The position numbers and the translations under genes are program-made. The notes under the pieces are model-generated. The model saw nothing but the letters and a program-made list of their open reading frames with translations. It was not told the DNA's origin and ran no database searches. A DNA stretch of 64,000 nucleotides from Cryptomeria japonica (taxonomy: Eukaryota > Streptophyta > Pinopsida > Cupressales > Cupressaceae): NCBI RefSeq assembly GCF_030272615.1, contig NC_081409.1:620274255-620338254 (forward strand), written 5' to 3'. How positions within the stretch are numbered: position 1 is the stretch's first letter; the number at the start of each line of letters is the position of its first letter. Positions 45,640 to 58,889 of this stretch are shown here, piece after piece.

Positions 45640-46064
45640 TAAACCAAACTAGATCCAAGATCTAAGATCCAACAAATCTTCGCCGGTTAACCTCCAGATC
45701 GACTACTCCAAAATCTAAAATAGGCTTTCAGATCACTATGAAGGGCAATGCAAGATCTGTCATTAATTTGCCTCTGCCTAAGGTGAATGCCTTAGATACC
45801 AGATGAGTTTCCTGCTGGTGCAAGAACATTCTGCTTTGTCGGTTGAGTAACTGGGGTATATTCTTAAGCTAGATGAACATCTGGGGCATTTGATTCTGCT
45901 GGTTGATCCTCAAACTTCATAACCCACTTCTTCTCATGTTCCTTCCAAATATCATCAACCTTCTATTTTCCCTTCTCATCATTTCCTGTCGGTAGGTTCT
46001 TTCTCTTGCAAACTTTAGCAATATGTCCTACATTGTTGCATCTATAACAAATGACATTGTTTTT

Positions 46065-46988
46065 CTAAAATTCCTTATTGTAACCTTGACCATTTCTTGA
46101 CCTACATTGATTAGCCATATGTCCAAACTTTCCACATGCATGACCTTTCACATTCATTCTATAATTTGTTGTCCTATGACCATACTTTTTACAATTAAAA
46201 CACTGATTGGTACCTGAATTATTATTCTGATTGACTCTATTTTTGCATTGACTTACCATATGACCAAACTTATTGCAAACAAAACATCTACCATTAAATT
46301 TATGTGCACTGGGTTGCCTTACCGATGACCTCTGATTCCGGTTGTCTGATGAATTCTCCTGATTGTTCTTCTGACCTGATGTATCATCTTGATTTGTAGT
46401 ACCAGAGCTTTCACCATGCTCAAATCCAAGACCTCTAATGTCTCCACTATCCCTCTGATTCTTCAATAATTCATCAAGCTTAGCAAAAGTAACCTTGAAC
46501 TTATCTTTGTATTCATTTGCAACATCTAGATCACCTCTTAGGACTGTCACCATTCTTTCCAACTCTTGCTCATTTTTCTATGATTGCACCAATCCAGTTC
46601 TCAACACATCATTCTCATGCGCCAACCTAATGCATTCATCAAATCTATCTTTTAGAGATTTGGCAAGATTTTCTTCACTCTTCTTGTGATCTTTAATCTC
46701 CTTAGACATCCTCATAGTTAGGGCTTGTATTTCATTTTTCATGACACCATTTTCCTGACTCAACTTCTGACATAGTTCCTTTAAAGCATTCTTCTCTCCA
46801 TCATCCTGATTTTGTAATTGATCACATAGTTCCTTCCTTTTAGCTTGTGTGGATGACAACCTCTGTTGCAGAGTAAAAATGAATTCCTTCGTAGATCTCA
46901 ACTCATCTTGCAACTTCATGTTCCTCAACCTTTCAACATCATAGTCCTCAAGAGCTACTTTAAGTTCCTTCCTCAAACTTATCTCCAT
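46065..46988 (-). pseudogene. Copia 2 gag, one main internal stop
   Basis: The frame runs from an ATG at 46988 (SMEISLRKELKVALEDYDVE) with a stop near 46578, then resumes in the same frame to 46065. The N-terminal half is charged and probably coiled coil (TKEFIFTLQQRLSSTQAKRK). The C-terminal half has knuckles CFVCNKFGHMVSQC (intact), CFNCKKYGHRTTNY (last Cys lost) and GHACGKFGHMANQC (first Cys lost). Identity to copia 1 gag is high over the whole length. Upstream the frame is open through the primer site into the LTR to 47210, adding about 74 residues with a hydrophobic start, as in copia 1. Confidence 0.9.
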
Positions 46989-47042
46989 AGATTTCGGATA
47001 CATGATCTTCCTCAAGCTGTTAGACTTATTCTGAGGCACCAA

Positions 47043-47054
47043 GATCCGATACCA
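47043..47054 (-). other. Primer binding site, copia 2
   Basis: GATCCGATACCA on the plus strand is TGGTATCGGATC in element sense, two bases from the 5' LTR. It is an initiator tRNA-Met type site with a mismatch, like copia 1. Confidence 0.85.
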
Positions 47055-47056
47055 AT

Positions 47057-48263
47057 TGTTGGGATCCAAGAACACTGAGAGGGGAGGGGGGTGAATCAGT
47101 GTTTTACTAGAATGATTATATTTAACCTTATTAACACAACAACTCAGTAACCGGTAAACATAAAAGCAAATAACAATAAGTAATAATGCAACCACACATA
47201 TGAACACCATAACACCATAAATTTATACATGGAACACCTCAATGAGGAAAAAACATGGTGGGATTGGAGACCCACAATATCTATCCACTGATAAGATGAA
47301 TAAATATTACAATAAGGGGTTTGCACATACAGTGCACATGCAGGAAGGCCAACAACCTAGAGCACACTGCTCATCATGAAAGGAGTCTCACTGGCCATAA
47401 AAAAAACATTGGACTATAATCCAGAATGAAGATTGAACTGTAAGTGTAGCATCTCCTATGCCTGAGTATAGTTCCGGTTTAAGCTCAATACTAGAGGTCT
47501 TAAACCTCTTACATAAACCCAATTCTATCACCTATGATCAACCAAATCCTCTATATATGATTACAACTTTATTCACACATAGATAATCCCATAACCAACA
47601 TATCACATGCCACAATCTACAAAGAGATCTTACATCATATTTATACCAACCCGAGACCTAAACAATTAGGTCGGCCACCTAAAAGATAATACAATAATTC
47701 CATTACATAAACCCACAAACTAATGATAAACCAAGTTGGCCTAATACCAAAACAACATTGACAAAATAATAAATCCAACCGGTAATGCATCAGGAGCATC
47801 CACCAATATGCTATATAAAATGGTCCATAACCTAGCAAAATAAGATAGAATAGCTCTGGTGCTAAATGAAAACACCATCGATCAACTAGAACACGAACAT
47901 GATAACCATCAGCATCCTGAAAATCTTCTAGAAGCTGCACCAACACCACTTATCAAATCCATCAAAAGATCTTCAATGAAGCTCTGTCGGTAGAACCCTT
48001 ACCGGTAACAAAAGGCTTACTAGAACATATGATAGCTTCCAGATCACCAAATCCCAAACCAACTGAATGTGACACACATCTGAATAACATGAATGACCAA
48101 ACCAAACCAATTCTACCAATCAGAATATACTAGAGATATATCTGATGATAATTATCAAAGTCCAACCACTCTACGAGAACCCGATAGAAAATAAAACAAC
48201 TAGTGTTGACATCAATGACAAACATCAATGCAACACATAATCAATTCCTCCAAATTGCCAACA
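47057..48263 (-). repeat. Copia 2, 5' LTR (1207 bp)
   Basis: On the plus strand it starts TGTTGGGATCCAAGAACACT and ends CAAATTGCCAACA. It differs from the 3' LTR by scattered substitutions and indels, including a 20-30-bp segment (ATCAATGACAAACATCAATG) missing from the 3' copy. Confidence 0.93.
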
Positions 48264-49567
48264 GATGTAACCTAAATAATGGGTAGAAAATGAATAATGC
48301 AATAATCAAAAGATTAATGAGTAATGCACCTATATGAATAATGCAAAATTTATTTGAGAATATGCCAATTATAATACAATGACCTTAGGTAGGATAGAAG
48401 AACAGGGGGGACGGGAGTTGAGGACTCCATGAGAATGCCGGATGGGGAGAGTTGAGGACTTGATGGAAATACAAGATGGGAATGATGGGGGGTTTGTGCA
48501 CAAAAGATGTGGAGAGCCAACCTAGTTTAATATTGCCCTACGTAACCTACACCACTGATTTTAGGACCTGGGATGCCATGAGAAACCCAAGGCATGGATT
48601 GACTCATAGACAAGTGGGAATTCCTTGCACACAACTATGCAAGTGTTAAGAAACATTGATACAAATTTGTGGGTACGTGCAAGGAAACCCTCAAACACAC
48701 AGATATCCCTTGTACACGGCAAGGTAAGTGTTGACAAACACTAGTACCAGGTTGTAGGTTCGTACAAGAGAGATCCCAAACATGCCATACCATGAAGACA
48801 TGCCCAATTATACACCCATCACAAACATACCAAGATGTGGGGGATCCAAGCAGTCGTAGGACAAAATATGCAAGTCAAAATGAAAACCCAAAAATCAGAC
48901 AAGTAACTCATACATGACCAACTGATGCCTCTTGCCAAGAGTAGGATCAGGATAAAAGATTAAACTGTTAGGCGAGGGGAGGATTCATCCCAAGGGAAAA
49001 TGATAAGATGGATAAGATTGACTAGGAAATTGACCAGATGACCATGAGGACAGACCTATAGATGTAGGATGAACACTAAGACTTGATGAAGCTCATATGG
49101 AGGCATAAGCTCAGTGTGAGGGGATAGAGCTTAGTTTGATGGGCTGATCCTTATTCATGATTTAGGTAAAGACTCATCATCATGTGGGTGATTGTTATGT
49201 CAGGTGGTTGAGTGGGTGAGGGGATGATGTTCATGTTGGGATGAAGGGGGAACTGGTGACAGACGGGATGTTGGATATCATGGTAGAAGGGTTGTGTGGT
49301 AGCAATTATGGATATTTGATGGGTGTGTGGTGGAGATCGAGTTTGACCTGATAAACAATGGATCTAGATTATTTACCTTGATGCCTACGCACAGGTTTTC
49401 ACCAAGGTACTTTCTCATAGCACCACAAAGTGGTTTTCACTGATGGATGAATTTATTTCTTTTCCTTTCTTTTGCCTTCATTCATTTTTCAAAATTTTTT
49501 TTTCTTGATTTTTTGATTTTTTTGAATTTATGAGATTTTAAGACAATTGGCGACCTTCTAAGGACTT
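48264..49567. other. Non-coding spacer, right of copia 2
   Basis: Begins with the right target duplication (GATGT, 48264-48268). No gene is seen. Paired phrases CTTGCACACAACTATGCAAG and CTTGTACACGGCAAGGTAAG (about 48625 and 48710), each followed by GTGTT(A/G)A(G/C)AAACA(T/C)-like sequence, suggest an internal duplication. A T-rich run at 49494-49520 precedes the end of the integrase gene. Confidence 0.55.
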
Positions 49568-50748
49568 AGGCATAGAATCTATTCAGGTGCATAATGTTCA
49601 TAGGCTCATCCAGGGGATCCCCTTCAGGAGTAGCCAACTGATATACCCCTGATCCATACTTTGCTATGATTACATAGGGTCCAAGCCAATTGGGCTCGAA
49701 CTTGCCTTTCTTCTCTCTTTTTTGGAGGTTTCTCTGATTTTCCATAAGGACAAGATCACCAACTTCAAATTCCTAGGTTCTGACTTTCTTGTTGTAGCTC
49801 AAGCGTAAGAGATTCTGATATACCTGAAGATGGTTTAAGGCCTTGAGGCGCCATTCATCCAACAATTCCAGCTCTTGTAGTCTGGCAACTCTATATTCCT
49901 CATCGGGGAGGATATTCTCCAGCGACACCCTTAGGGAGGGGATATCGATATCAAGAGGGAGGATAGCTTCATATCCAAAGATGAGGGAATATGGAGTGGC
50001 ACCTATGGGTGTGCGAATGGAGGTATGGTAGGCCCATAGAGAAAGATGTAGTTGGAGGTGCTAGTCACGACCAACTTCATTGGCTGTCTTTTTAAGAATT
50101 TTGATTAAGGTTTTATTAGAGGCCTCAGCTTGACCGTTACCTTGTGGGTAATAGGGAGTGGAGAAGCGATGCTGGATATCAAACTTCTGACAGAGCTCTT
50201 TAACATCTTGATTTTTGAAAGGTTTACCATTATCTGTGATAATAACCTTGGGGATTCCATATCGGTAGATTAAATAATTCAAAATGAATTTAGAGATCTG
50301 TTTACTAGTGGTGAAGGTAAGAGGGATGGCCTCCACCCACTTGGTGAAGTATTTAGTGGCGGTAATGATGAATTTATGACCATTGTAGGATGCAGGGTGG
50401 ATTTTCCCAATGAGATCGAGTCTCCACTATGAGAAGGGCCAGGGTGTGATAAAAGGCTGCAGATCTTGTGACGGAGCGTGGATCTTGTCACCATGCTTTT
50501 GGAAAGGGATACATTTCTTCACATAATTATATACTTCTACTTCCATTGTAGGCCTCTTGTTTGTTTAGACACCTTAGGAGGGAACCATCAAAATGCCTTT
50601 TGAATCGAGTGTCTCTAAGGATAGTATAATGGGCACATCGACAGATAAAGGTTTGTTGTTGGGTTTTGGTGAGGTGTGGAGGAATGGTGTTATCTCTTAA
50701 GTAAGTCAAGGTCTCTTGATACCAAGGGGACTTAGGACCAACGAGTAT
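49568..50748 (-). pseudogene. Gypsy 2 integrase with H2C2 zinc finger and GPY/F-like module
   Basis: This joins element DNA to the chromosome. From high to low coordinate: a zinc-finger region (50527-50748; TYLRDNTIPPHLTK, HYTILRDTRFKRHF, LLRCLNKQEAYN); a catalytic core with DLIGKIHPASYNGHKF (first Asp), VIITDNGKPF (second Asp) and YYPQGNGQAEASNKT (Glu) at about 50100-50420; then RTPIGATPYSLIFGYEAILP; then a C-terminal module with KFEPNWLGPYVIIAKYGSGV and MNIMHLNRFYA. Stops occur after EVGRD (about 50062) and near 49780, with a shift near 50450-50530. The catalytic triad is visible despite the breaks. Upstream it is cut by the insertion at 50752. Confidence 0.88.
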
Positions 50749-50751
50749 GCA

Positions 50752-52968
50752 TAATACTTAATAAAAAAATAATGTATTTCTTTAAAGTATATTTAAATTA
50801 CAATATAGTCAACCTTACAAATGGATCTCTCATTTCTAGCAAATGAGGACTTTAAATAAAATAGATACATTTCCTTTTCAAAGTAATTACAACCTATAGT
50901 TCCCCTTTCACATTGCTGCAACTTAAAATATAAAATACTCCATTTCCAAGTCTTTTTCTACAAACAAATAAATCCAACAACTCCTACTTGTCCTTTTCTT
51001 TTCTTCCAAACAACCTGCAAATAAATCATAGGCTATGACCATGGAGTGCTCACCTCCCAGCCTAGGCTTACTAGAAGCCACCCCCGAGCTTGGAGAACCA
51101 AGCCCTAGATAGGTTATAGACATGCAAACACAACAAGCAAGGGAAAATCACATAACAATCACTTCCCCAACCAAGGCTATACTTCATCACAACATGTGAT
51201 GATTTTACATGGGTGGTAGTGGACCAAGTACCCTGAGGAAACTGTAAGAATGGTAGAACACAATGCCACCTCATGGCAAACAAATTTATTTCATAAAATC
51301 ATAAACCCCACATTCCTTATGCCCCCCAAGGCATTCATGCCATACTTTCTCCCCTTATCACCCCCAAATGCACAAACCAGGCCATGCAGCAAGAGTCACA
51401 AATACACCCCTTGAGTTTGCTCTCATAAAGAGAGTCTCTCACTCGAGGGCTGTCAAACTTCTACCACCCGCAAGACCATCCTACTCTCCTAAGAGTATAA
51501 GGCCTTGGTTACTCCCAATACATAGAAAATGCATACAAGAATTAAAAGGAAGAATACAAAATAATTTTCACAAAGGAAAATACAAGAAAACAACCTCTAC
51601 ATACAAGAAATCTTTTCACCTTAAACATGCAACGTAAAAACAAAGAGATGAACCAACCTTCAATCTACCCAAAGGTATGCTAGAAATGGTTTGAGGATGA
51701 GCAGCCCAAATCCACAAATCTTCCTTCCACACTTAGCCAAAATTTTGAATCCAAAAACCAAACTTTTCAAAATGCCTAGTCTCTAAAAATGGAGAGTGGG
51801 TGATTACCCATAAAATCTCACATTCTTGCCTAAGAAGACCTCAGTGAGAGTTCTCATAGGTTTCTAAAATTGAAAAAGGAAAAAGTAAGAAAAAGATCAA
51901 AAAGGATCTCTCATCAAAAGGGAAGGTTATCTAACTTAGATGGCACCTTCTAATTTTGAATTTTCGCACATCTTAGAAAATCCACTTTTTGGGATGACTA
52001 ATCAGTCACATGGGAGTAGACACATGCCTAAAAATACTCCTAACCCACAGGTATACCTTATGGGCTTTAGGAAACACCTTTAAACTACCCCTAGGAGTCT
52101 ATTTGACCCCTTATAAACCCATCTGAAGTTTATTTTCGGTCAAACTTGAGTTGACCACTCCAAAGACTCTCTACCCAAGGAAATTTTAGAACCACATTCA
52201 AATGTTTGAAAAAGTTATAGTTAAACAACTCCCTTCAAGAGACAAGTCAAAATTCAAGACATAAATCAATACATGTGTCAAGTGACACAATAAAATACAT
52301 TACAAAATTACACATGGAAATTGTCTCTTGTTGGATTTAAATAAATAAATAATAAAAATTAACTCACATGCATCATTCACTATTACAAATAAAATACGAT
52401 ACATACAGGGTGTTGTCTCTCCAAATAGACAACCCCTGGCTTTACAAACGTACATAGGTCTAGCTTTGGTTCTCCATAATGTTTCCATGGTCACATGGAT
52501 AATTTTCCTGCGCATCTCAATTACACATTAGTAATTCCAAATAACCTTATATAATATTAAACACCTGAATAAGAATACACATCAAACACTCTGCATACAA
52601 TTTACATTTAAACAAATCGATATATCTTATATCCAAATAAATCCACATAAGCAATTATCATAACCTCATAATTTTGATCCATACATAAGACATGCATTCT
52701 ATTTCTATCATCATAGTAAAGTCTTGCAAATCCAATAATGACATACCTCATCTCAAAGTTATCCTATTCTAGAATCATATAATGTTATGTATCCATAACA
52801 CATCAAAATGTACACCTCAAGGTGAAATGATTCCATAACATGGTTCAATTGCTTTTCTCACCAATCTATCCATCTAACATAGCCCATCCTATTGAATTAT
52901 AGCATTCATTAGTAAGGTCAACCCTGGTCAATCGAGTTAACCGGAGTTGATTGGGGAGGGGCTCTACA
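50752..52968 (-). repeat. LARD-like element, 3' LTR, truncated (2217 bp retained)
   Basis: It matches 59344-61555 end to end. The plus-strand right edge is GGGGAGGGGCTCTACA (element sense TGTAGAGCCCC). The left edge, next to gypsy 2 sequence, lacks the remaining 2.6 kb present in the 5' LTR. Short conserved frames within both copies are duplicates of the LTR, not genes. Confidence 0.85.
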
Positions 52969-55900
52969 TCCTCCTCCCCTAGAGATCGACTTACTCCTGG
53001 AAGTCGCATGAGTAGACTACGAAATAGGGACATAACATTTTCCACAATTTCAATAGGTTACTCTAAATCTTATCTTGCCTACTAGAAAGATGCATTACCA
53101 AAACCAACTTATTATTGTAATTAGCTTACTATCTTCATAAGGTTAAATTCTTACATTTCCCTTCAATCTCAGGTAGGTGTTTACAAATTTCTATCTTTCA
53201 ATAACTTACGTTAATGCACCATCCAAATTACATCAATAACACACATGAACTCCCATAATCAAGGTTACACATGATAGTTTACTTATTAATTTCTAGGAGT
53301 CATACTTATTAAGGGTTTGGGTAAAACATGTTTATCCCACTGCAATTGTCATCCATGCTCACCACTAAAGAGAATTGACATCACAATTTATCCATAATGA
53401 ATCTACTTATTTTACATCAAGGTGCCTCATAAGGGGGTTAATTACATATTTGGTAAACCGTCCTAGGTGCATGATTTCTTCCAGCATCCTTAGGCAACAA
53501 GGAATAATCAAGTTTAAGTTCTTTGAATCTACCCATAGGTAGGGATATTTTCTACTCCTAGGGCCCACAATGCTTGGTATTTCTAGGCACCAAGGTTTTA
53601 GTTTCATAGGTACATTATTCGTAAAATTTAGACATTAAGGTACATAACCATCCCATTCTAAGGGAGTGATGAAAATTAATAATACTTTTTTTTTTTTTGA
53701 TCTCATCCACACAATCATCTCCATACACATGCCAAATTTACCAGTTTGCAATTATCATCATTTTCGTAATTCATTAGGTCTAGATCACACACACACATAC
53801 ACACGCACACACATACATATTTTTATTTTTACTTTATTTTTTGTTATAAATTTCCTCTCTTAGATTACTCGCAAATAATTTTATTTAGGAGAATATCCCT
53901 TTCTTTAACTTATTTCAAAATAATATTCTTTGTTTATTCTGTGTGCCTAATTTCACTCCTTGCAGTATTCTCCCTTGACACACTATCAGTGGTTCAACGA
54001 ACTTGATAGACATTACACAAATCACATCACTAGGGCTAGCTATAATACGTCAAAATGACCACTTGACACTTTAAAAGATCAAAATAAAAGTTACTTTCAC
54101 CAAGTCCAATCAAAGAAGAAAAGTGCCAGCAATTGAAAGATATTAAAATTAGCAACACGGCAAGTGCCATAGCTCCAATAAAAAGAAACATAAATTTAGT
54201 GGTCCTTTCATCATAAAAATAAATAAATAAAAAGAAAGTACTAGCCCCTAGATCACAAAATACTATTCAAATAAAGTCAAAAATACTGTCGAATCAAAAC
54301 TCGAAACAAGATGACCATACTAGCCATGCTATATGGAGTAACCATAGCACATCACCCAAGATCACACGTCCTGAGTGTGTTAGGAAGTGATTATTAGACT
54401 CTTGAGATTCTTAGATTATCTATATTCCTTTATTATTTATGAAATATCTTATACACCTGAGATTGCAATCATTTTATAGATCATGTTCCATTTTAACCTT
54501 CACGTGATTGCTATCGCAAGCCACACTTTCCGTCATAATCCATTATCTATTTAGGGTTATTAATATCCATAATTATATCTAACAAGTGATTTCACTAACT
54601 CTACCATCCTCCGTCCATTCTTCTAGGACTTCCATTAATTTCCTTGGTATGCTAAACCTTGGTTCAATATTACGTGGTAACTCATGCATCGACACTTTCA
54701 TGTCTTACTCACATGTGGTGGATAGTTCAGCACAAAATTGTCACTTGTATACTTAGGAACACTTAAGATTTGAAAAAAATAAAATGTAATCATATAATTC
54801 AACTAGGGACATCATTTGATCTCTTATCCCTTTGCTAGCTCCTTGAATTTTCACCTCTAATCATCCTTTCATCTTCCTCGATAAGGAGCATGTTGCCAAA
54901 TTACTAACACTTATGGTTAAGAACCATTTGGGGTGGATTGATTGTCAAGTAACATCAATAACGCTTGACAACTAATTCCTTCCCACACATTTCATGACAT
55001 ATTTCAAACAACGCGGAGAGTTGACTTATTCCCTCCTACTTCTCTTATGCAACATATGATATCAAGGGGGGTGTGCACTCGAGAAGTGACCAACACTCAC
55101 CCTATTAATTAATTAAAATTTGGTAAAAAGAAGTTATCTTTTTCCATATTACTTAGTTATATTTACTTACTAGACAATTTTCGACATATCACAACTTACA
55201 ATTTCCTTCAAACCACACAAACCACCTTATCATCATAATATTCTGTTACCCAATTACGGTATAACATAAGGATGTCCAATAATTACCAATGTCTTAAGAC
55301 TCCCATAATTTCTAAGTTCTCCCTTGGCTAACCATATAATTCGGCTCCTTATCCATGTTCTCATAAAATATCTTATACTGCCAACTATTCATCATTAAAA
55401 CCTTCGTATTTTAATATTGCTATACTATCTTTCCATAAGCCATTTCCATCTGCATGTTGTTTCATCCACACTTAATGTTTTCACATACCTTCACACTTGA
55501 GTGCCATAAATTTACAAACCTACTTCGGTTGTGTCAAGTAGTTAAATTGTGTTTCATATTGTCTTGTAACTAGCGACTAGCCATGATTGGGTTGCACTTT
55601 TCTCCTTAGGTTCTGAACGAATATTAGTTACTCATTCCTAGAGTATAAGATCCTAATACTTTTACACTCCTTGCTCTTCAATAGGGATTTTTTTTTGTAC
55701 GATTCCCAAATCGTCCCTAATCTCCTTGCCATTAGTTTCTCCAAGATTGTCTTCCCATAAGGGAACTAGTTGTGGCTTTACTTTGCTTGTTTTCCCCAAT
55801 TATATAACTTACAGATGAACTTAGGGTTTATTGCAATTACGTGCTTTAACCCAAGAAGTTCATGTATCCTTTCTCCTTAGTTAATTCATGTATAATATTG

Positions 55901-56710
55901 CTAGGTTCCACTTATCAAGGAGGTTGTCATTCATCATTTTAGTCCTTATCTTCAGGGTTATACAACTCTAGCTTCTCTGTGTTGCTACAAGGATTGGCTA
56001 ACGAATGTTCTTAATAAGCAACCTAGCCTGATCACACGCTTAAGGCACTTATTCATTAGGATAGGTTAATGCTTCTTTCTATTATTCGCAAGAGTACCTC
56101 TTAACTCTTCTTCATTGTTGTCCAAAATGGCGGTCATGGTCCTCGAACCACCAAAATTTTCGCATACCTTAAAAAGTTAACTTGAGTTGTCGCTATCTCA
56201 ATTATCTTGGTTATTGCGCCTTCATCTTATGTGTAACTAGCTTGCTTGACTTTCCAAGTCAAGAATATACCTCGATGGATGGTATTCTCTTAATTACCAT
56301 CAGAGATATTTTATTGTAGAATTAACTCCTCATACTTGATTTGATTAGGGCAATAATTGCATTCGGGTTCCAATTGAATGGTAACCTTATAAGTACTAAT
56401 GATCTAAATTTCATTTATTAAATACCGAGAATATTTATAATTTTAAAATGTTTGTAGCCTCTGGGGTCTTATTATGCCATAAACATTATGAGTAATTAGT
56501 TTCAAATTTCAGGGCTTTTAGTGCCCCTTGGAACCTCTTAAATCGATATATGTTGATTTGTTGATTTAGAAGAATCTTCACTTATGTTTCACTTGTTATT
56601 TCACAAGTTTCCACCTAGGTGTTATACTTCGAAGCCATAGTTTAGTTCAAATAAGTTATGAATGTAGCCCATATTCACCAGTGTATGAACCTAGGGCTCT
56701 GATACCAAAA
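52969..56710 (-). other. Internal region of the LARD-like element, no genes seen
   Basis: A purine tract in element sense (plus strand TCCTCCTCCCCT, 52969-52980) abuts the 3' LTR, and the primer site is at 56694-56707. Between them are 3.7 kb of AT-rich DNA with only short frames (longest about 65 codons) and a CACACATACACACGCACACA microsatellite near 53790. A poly-T run lies at about 53687. Confidence 0.75.
56694..56707 (-). other. Primer binding site of the LARD-like element
   Basis: GGGCTCTGATACCA on the plus strand is TGGTATCAGAGCCC in element sense, an exact match to the plant tRNA-iMet primer site. It lies three bases from the LTR end (TGTCATGCCC in plus sense). Confidence 0.92.
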
Positions 56711-58092
56711 TGTCATGCCCAAACTTTTGGGCAAAAACACACACAACAAATTTTTTTTGAACACTTAATTACATGCAACCTATGCTTAATTAGATGTGAC
56801 AACTCAACAGGTTGCTCCATGCGAAACCTTAAGTTATAATAAAACGTCCTTCTAACGTGAGCGATGAATAGAACAAATTTATCTAGAAGCCTTAGGTTTC
56901 TAAGAAACCCCTAGACGACAAAGTTAGGATATTCCTATCATAACAAATTGAGATAACTCCTATAATCAAATGGAACAATATGATTTTATAGGGACAATAA
57001 TAAATTCATATCGAATGTTCCTTTTATTACCGTTTGCAATTTATAATTCTTAATTAGATTCGTTTCTACTAAATAGGCATTAATATAATAACTTGATTCA
57101 AAATTAATCATTTATCTCCTAAAAAGTTTCCTCCATCCGTGATAATACACCCCTCCTTTATACTCGATTAAATCTTGCGTCTATAAATTAATTATTAATA
57201 TGATTTTAACGTAATAATATTAAGTTATCAAACAATTGAAAATTGAAGTGTCAAACGTTAAAATGTTAATTGCTTTATTTAGTATAAGATTCCATCTAGG
57301 CTAAAAGAGTTCGCAAGATCTAGGTCTTGGACTTATTTTTGAAAGAATGTAATTCCACCACGATATCCTCTTCCAAAGAAATTATTATAATCCCACCATT
57401 AAATAAATAAATAAACACATTTACGCAAAATCTCTAAATTAATTGACGAAGATAATATTAATCTCCAATAATCATTAATTGCTTTTAGGAACTAATTAAA
57501 TTAGTCCTAACACTTAGATTTATTAATGCCTATATTTTATTTCAACAATGATTAAAATGTAGTTAAACTAATTCGACTAAAGGGTCAATTAATCCTAAAA
57601 GATTAAACTCCATAATAATATAAACTTTAAAACCACATTTTTAAATATACCCATATGTTTATTAAAAATATATATAAAATATACACACCTAAAAAAATAA
57701 ATAAATCTACAATTTGTCCTATACATTCATATTCTAAACTATATATAAATATATAAATCTATATATATGTATTTATAAATATACATATGATTACATTTAT
57801 ATACATACATATATACCTATCTAACACCTATATATTCATGTGAGGATATTTTTGTTTTAAACATACATTATTATCAAAATACCTATGAACCCTAATTTTT
57901 TTATATTATAAAAATGCCCTTTTCATTTTATTTTCATTCCTTAATACTTTACAACTTTCGAATACCCTAACCCATATCGGGTTAGGGTTTCATGTTCTTG
58001 TTTTGATGCAGGGAGGGCCGAAGACATGGCGGAGGTTGCTAATGGCGGCGACCGTGGTGCTTGAAGAAGGTGAGGGAGAGGCGGTGGTGTCG

Positions 58093-58232
58093 GGTGACGC
58101 CCACTGTGTGTCCACATAGTGGAGGCCATGACATCACTGTGTGTCCACATAGTGGTGGCTGCGGGCCGACCACTGTGTGTCCACACAGTGGAGGCCGCGG
58201 GCCGTCCACTGTGTGTCCACACAATGGTTCGA
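58093..58232. repeat. Tandem repeat of about 36 bp with perfect dyad, 4 copies
   Basis: Each unit carries CACTGTGTGTCCACA(C/T)AGTGG and then a GC-rich linker (GGCCGCGGGCCGTC-like). In the third unit the arms CCACTGTGTG and CACACAGTGG are exactly complementary around a two-base centre. GC content is far above the AT-rich surroundings. Confidence 0.85.
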
Positions 58233-58274
58233 CCCTTCGGCTTTCCTCCCAAGGTTATTTTTTTTATATATATT

Positions 58275-58430
58275 TTTTAATTTATATATATATATATATA
58301 TATATACATACATATATATACATATACATATATATATATACATATATATATGTATATATATATACATATATACATATATACATATATACATATATGTATA
58401 TATATGTATATATATACATATATATATGTA

Positions 58431-58461
<31 letters not shown>

Positions 58462-58463
58462 AT

Positions 58464-58503
<40 letters not shown>

Positions 58504-58585
58504 GCATTTGAAAACAAGGGCTAACTCTACTATGCCAAAATATAACTGTTATATATATATCTATATATATATATATGTATATATG

Positions 58586-58634
<49 letters not shown>

Positions 58635-58791
58635 ATATGTATATACATGTATACATATATATGTATCTATGTATATATATGTATATATGTATATACATGT
58701 ATATATGTATATACATATATACATATATATATGTATATGTATACATATATACATATATACATATATATGTATATATATACATATATACATA

Positions 58792-58835
<44 letters not shown>
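58275..58835. repeat. TA/TACATA microsatellite tracts
   Basis: Two long TATA/CATATA tracts, with a CA run at 58468-58494, flank a unique segment. The Tyr/Ile-rich frames in several phases on both strands are pure repeat translations. Confidence 0.92.
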
Positions 58836-58836
<1 letters not shown>

Positions 58837-58889
58837 GCATTTGAAAACAAGGGCTAACTCTACTATGCCAAAATATAGCTGTTATATAT
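58504..58889 (+). repeat. Duplicated ~53-bp segment bracketing the second TA tract
   Basis: GCATTTGAAAACAAGGGCTA followed by ACTCTACTATGCCAAAATAT occurs at 58504-58556 and at 58837-58889, with two differences. The duplication includes the edge of the TA tract. Confidence 0.88.

Larger units (their letters stand above)
43126..48263 (-). mobile_element. Ty1/copia-type element 2, pol mostly deleted
   Basis: A 5.1-kb minus-strand element has a perfect 5-bp target duplication, two LTRs (43126-44293 and 47057-48263), a primer site, a polypurine tract, a gag gene and short remnants of pol. The end of the integrase-RT linker, the very start of RT and most of RNase H survive; protease, integrase core and RT palm are gone. 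Gag, primer site and tract match copia 1, so the two are related families. It lies in the spacer between gypsy 2 pol and PMD module B. Confidence 0.93.

Noticed and set aside
51368-51637. An 89-codon frame repeated nearly identically at 59955-60224.
   Set aside because: The repetition is explained by the two LTR copies of the LARD-like element. Neighbouring frames in the LTR are equally conserved, and there is no domain.
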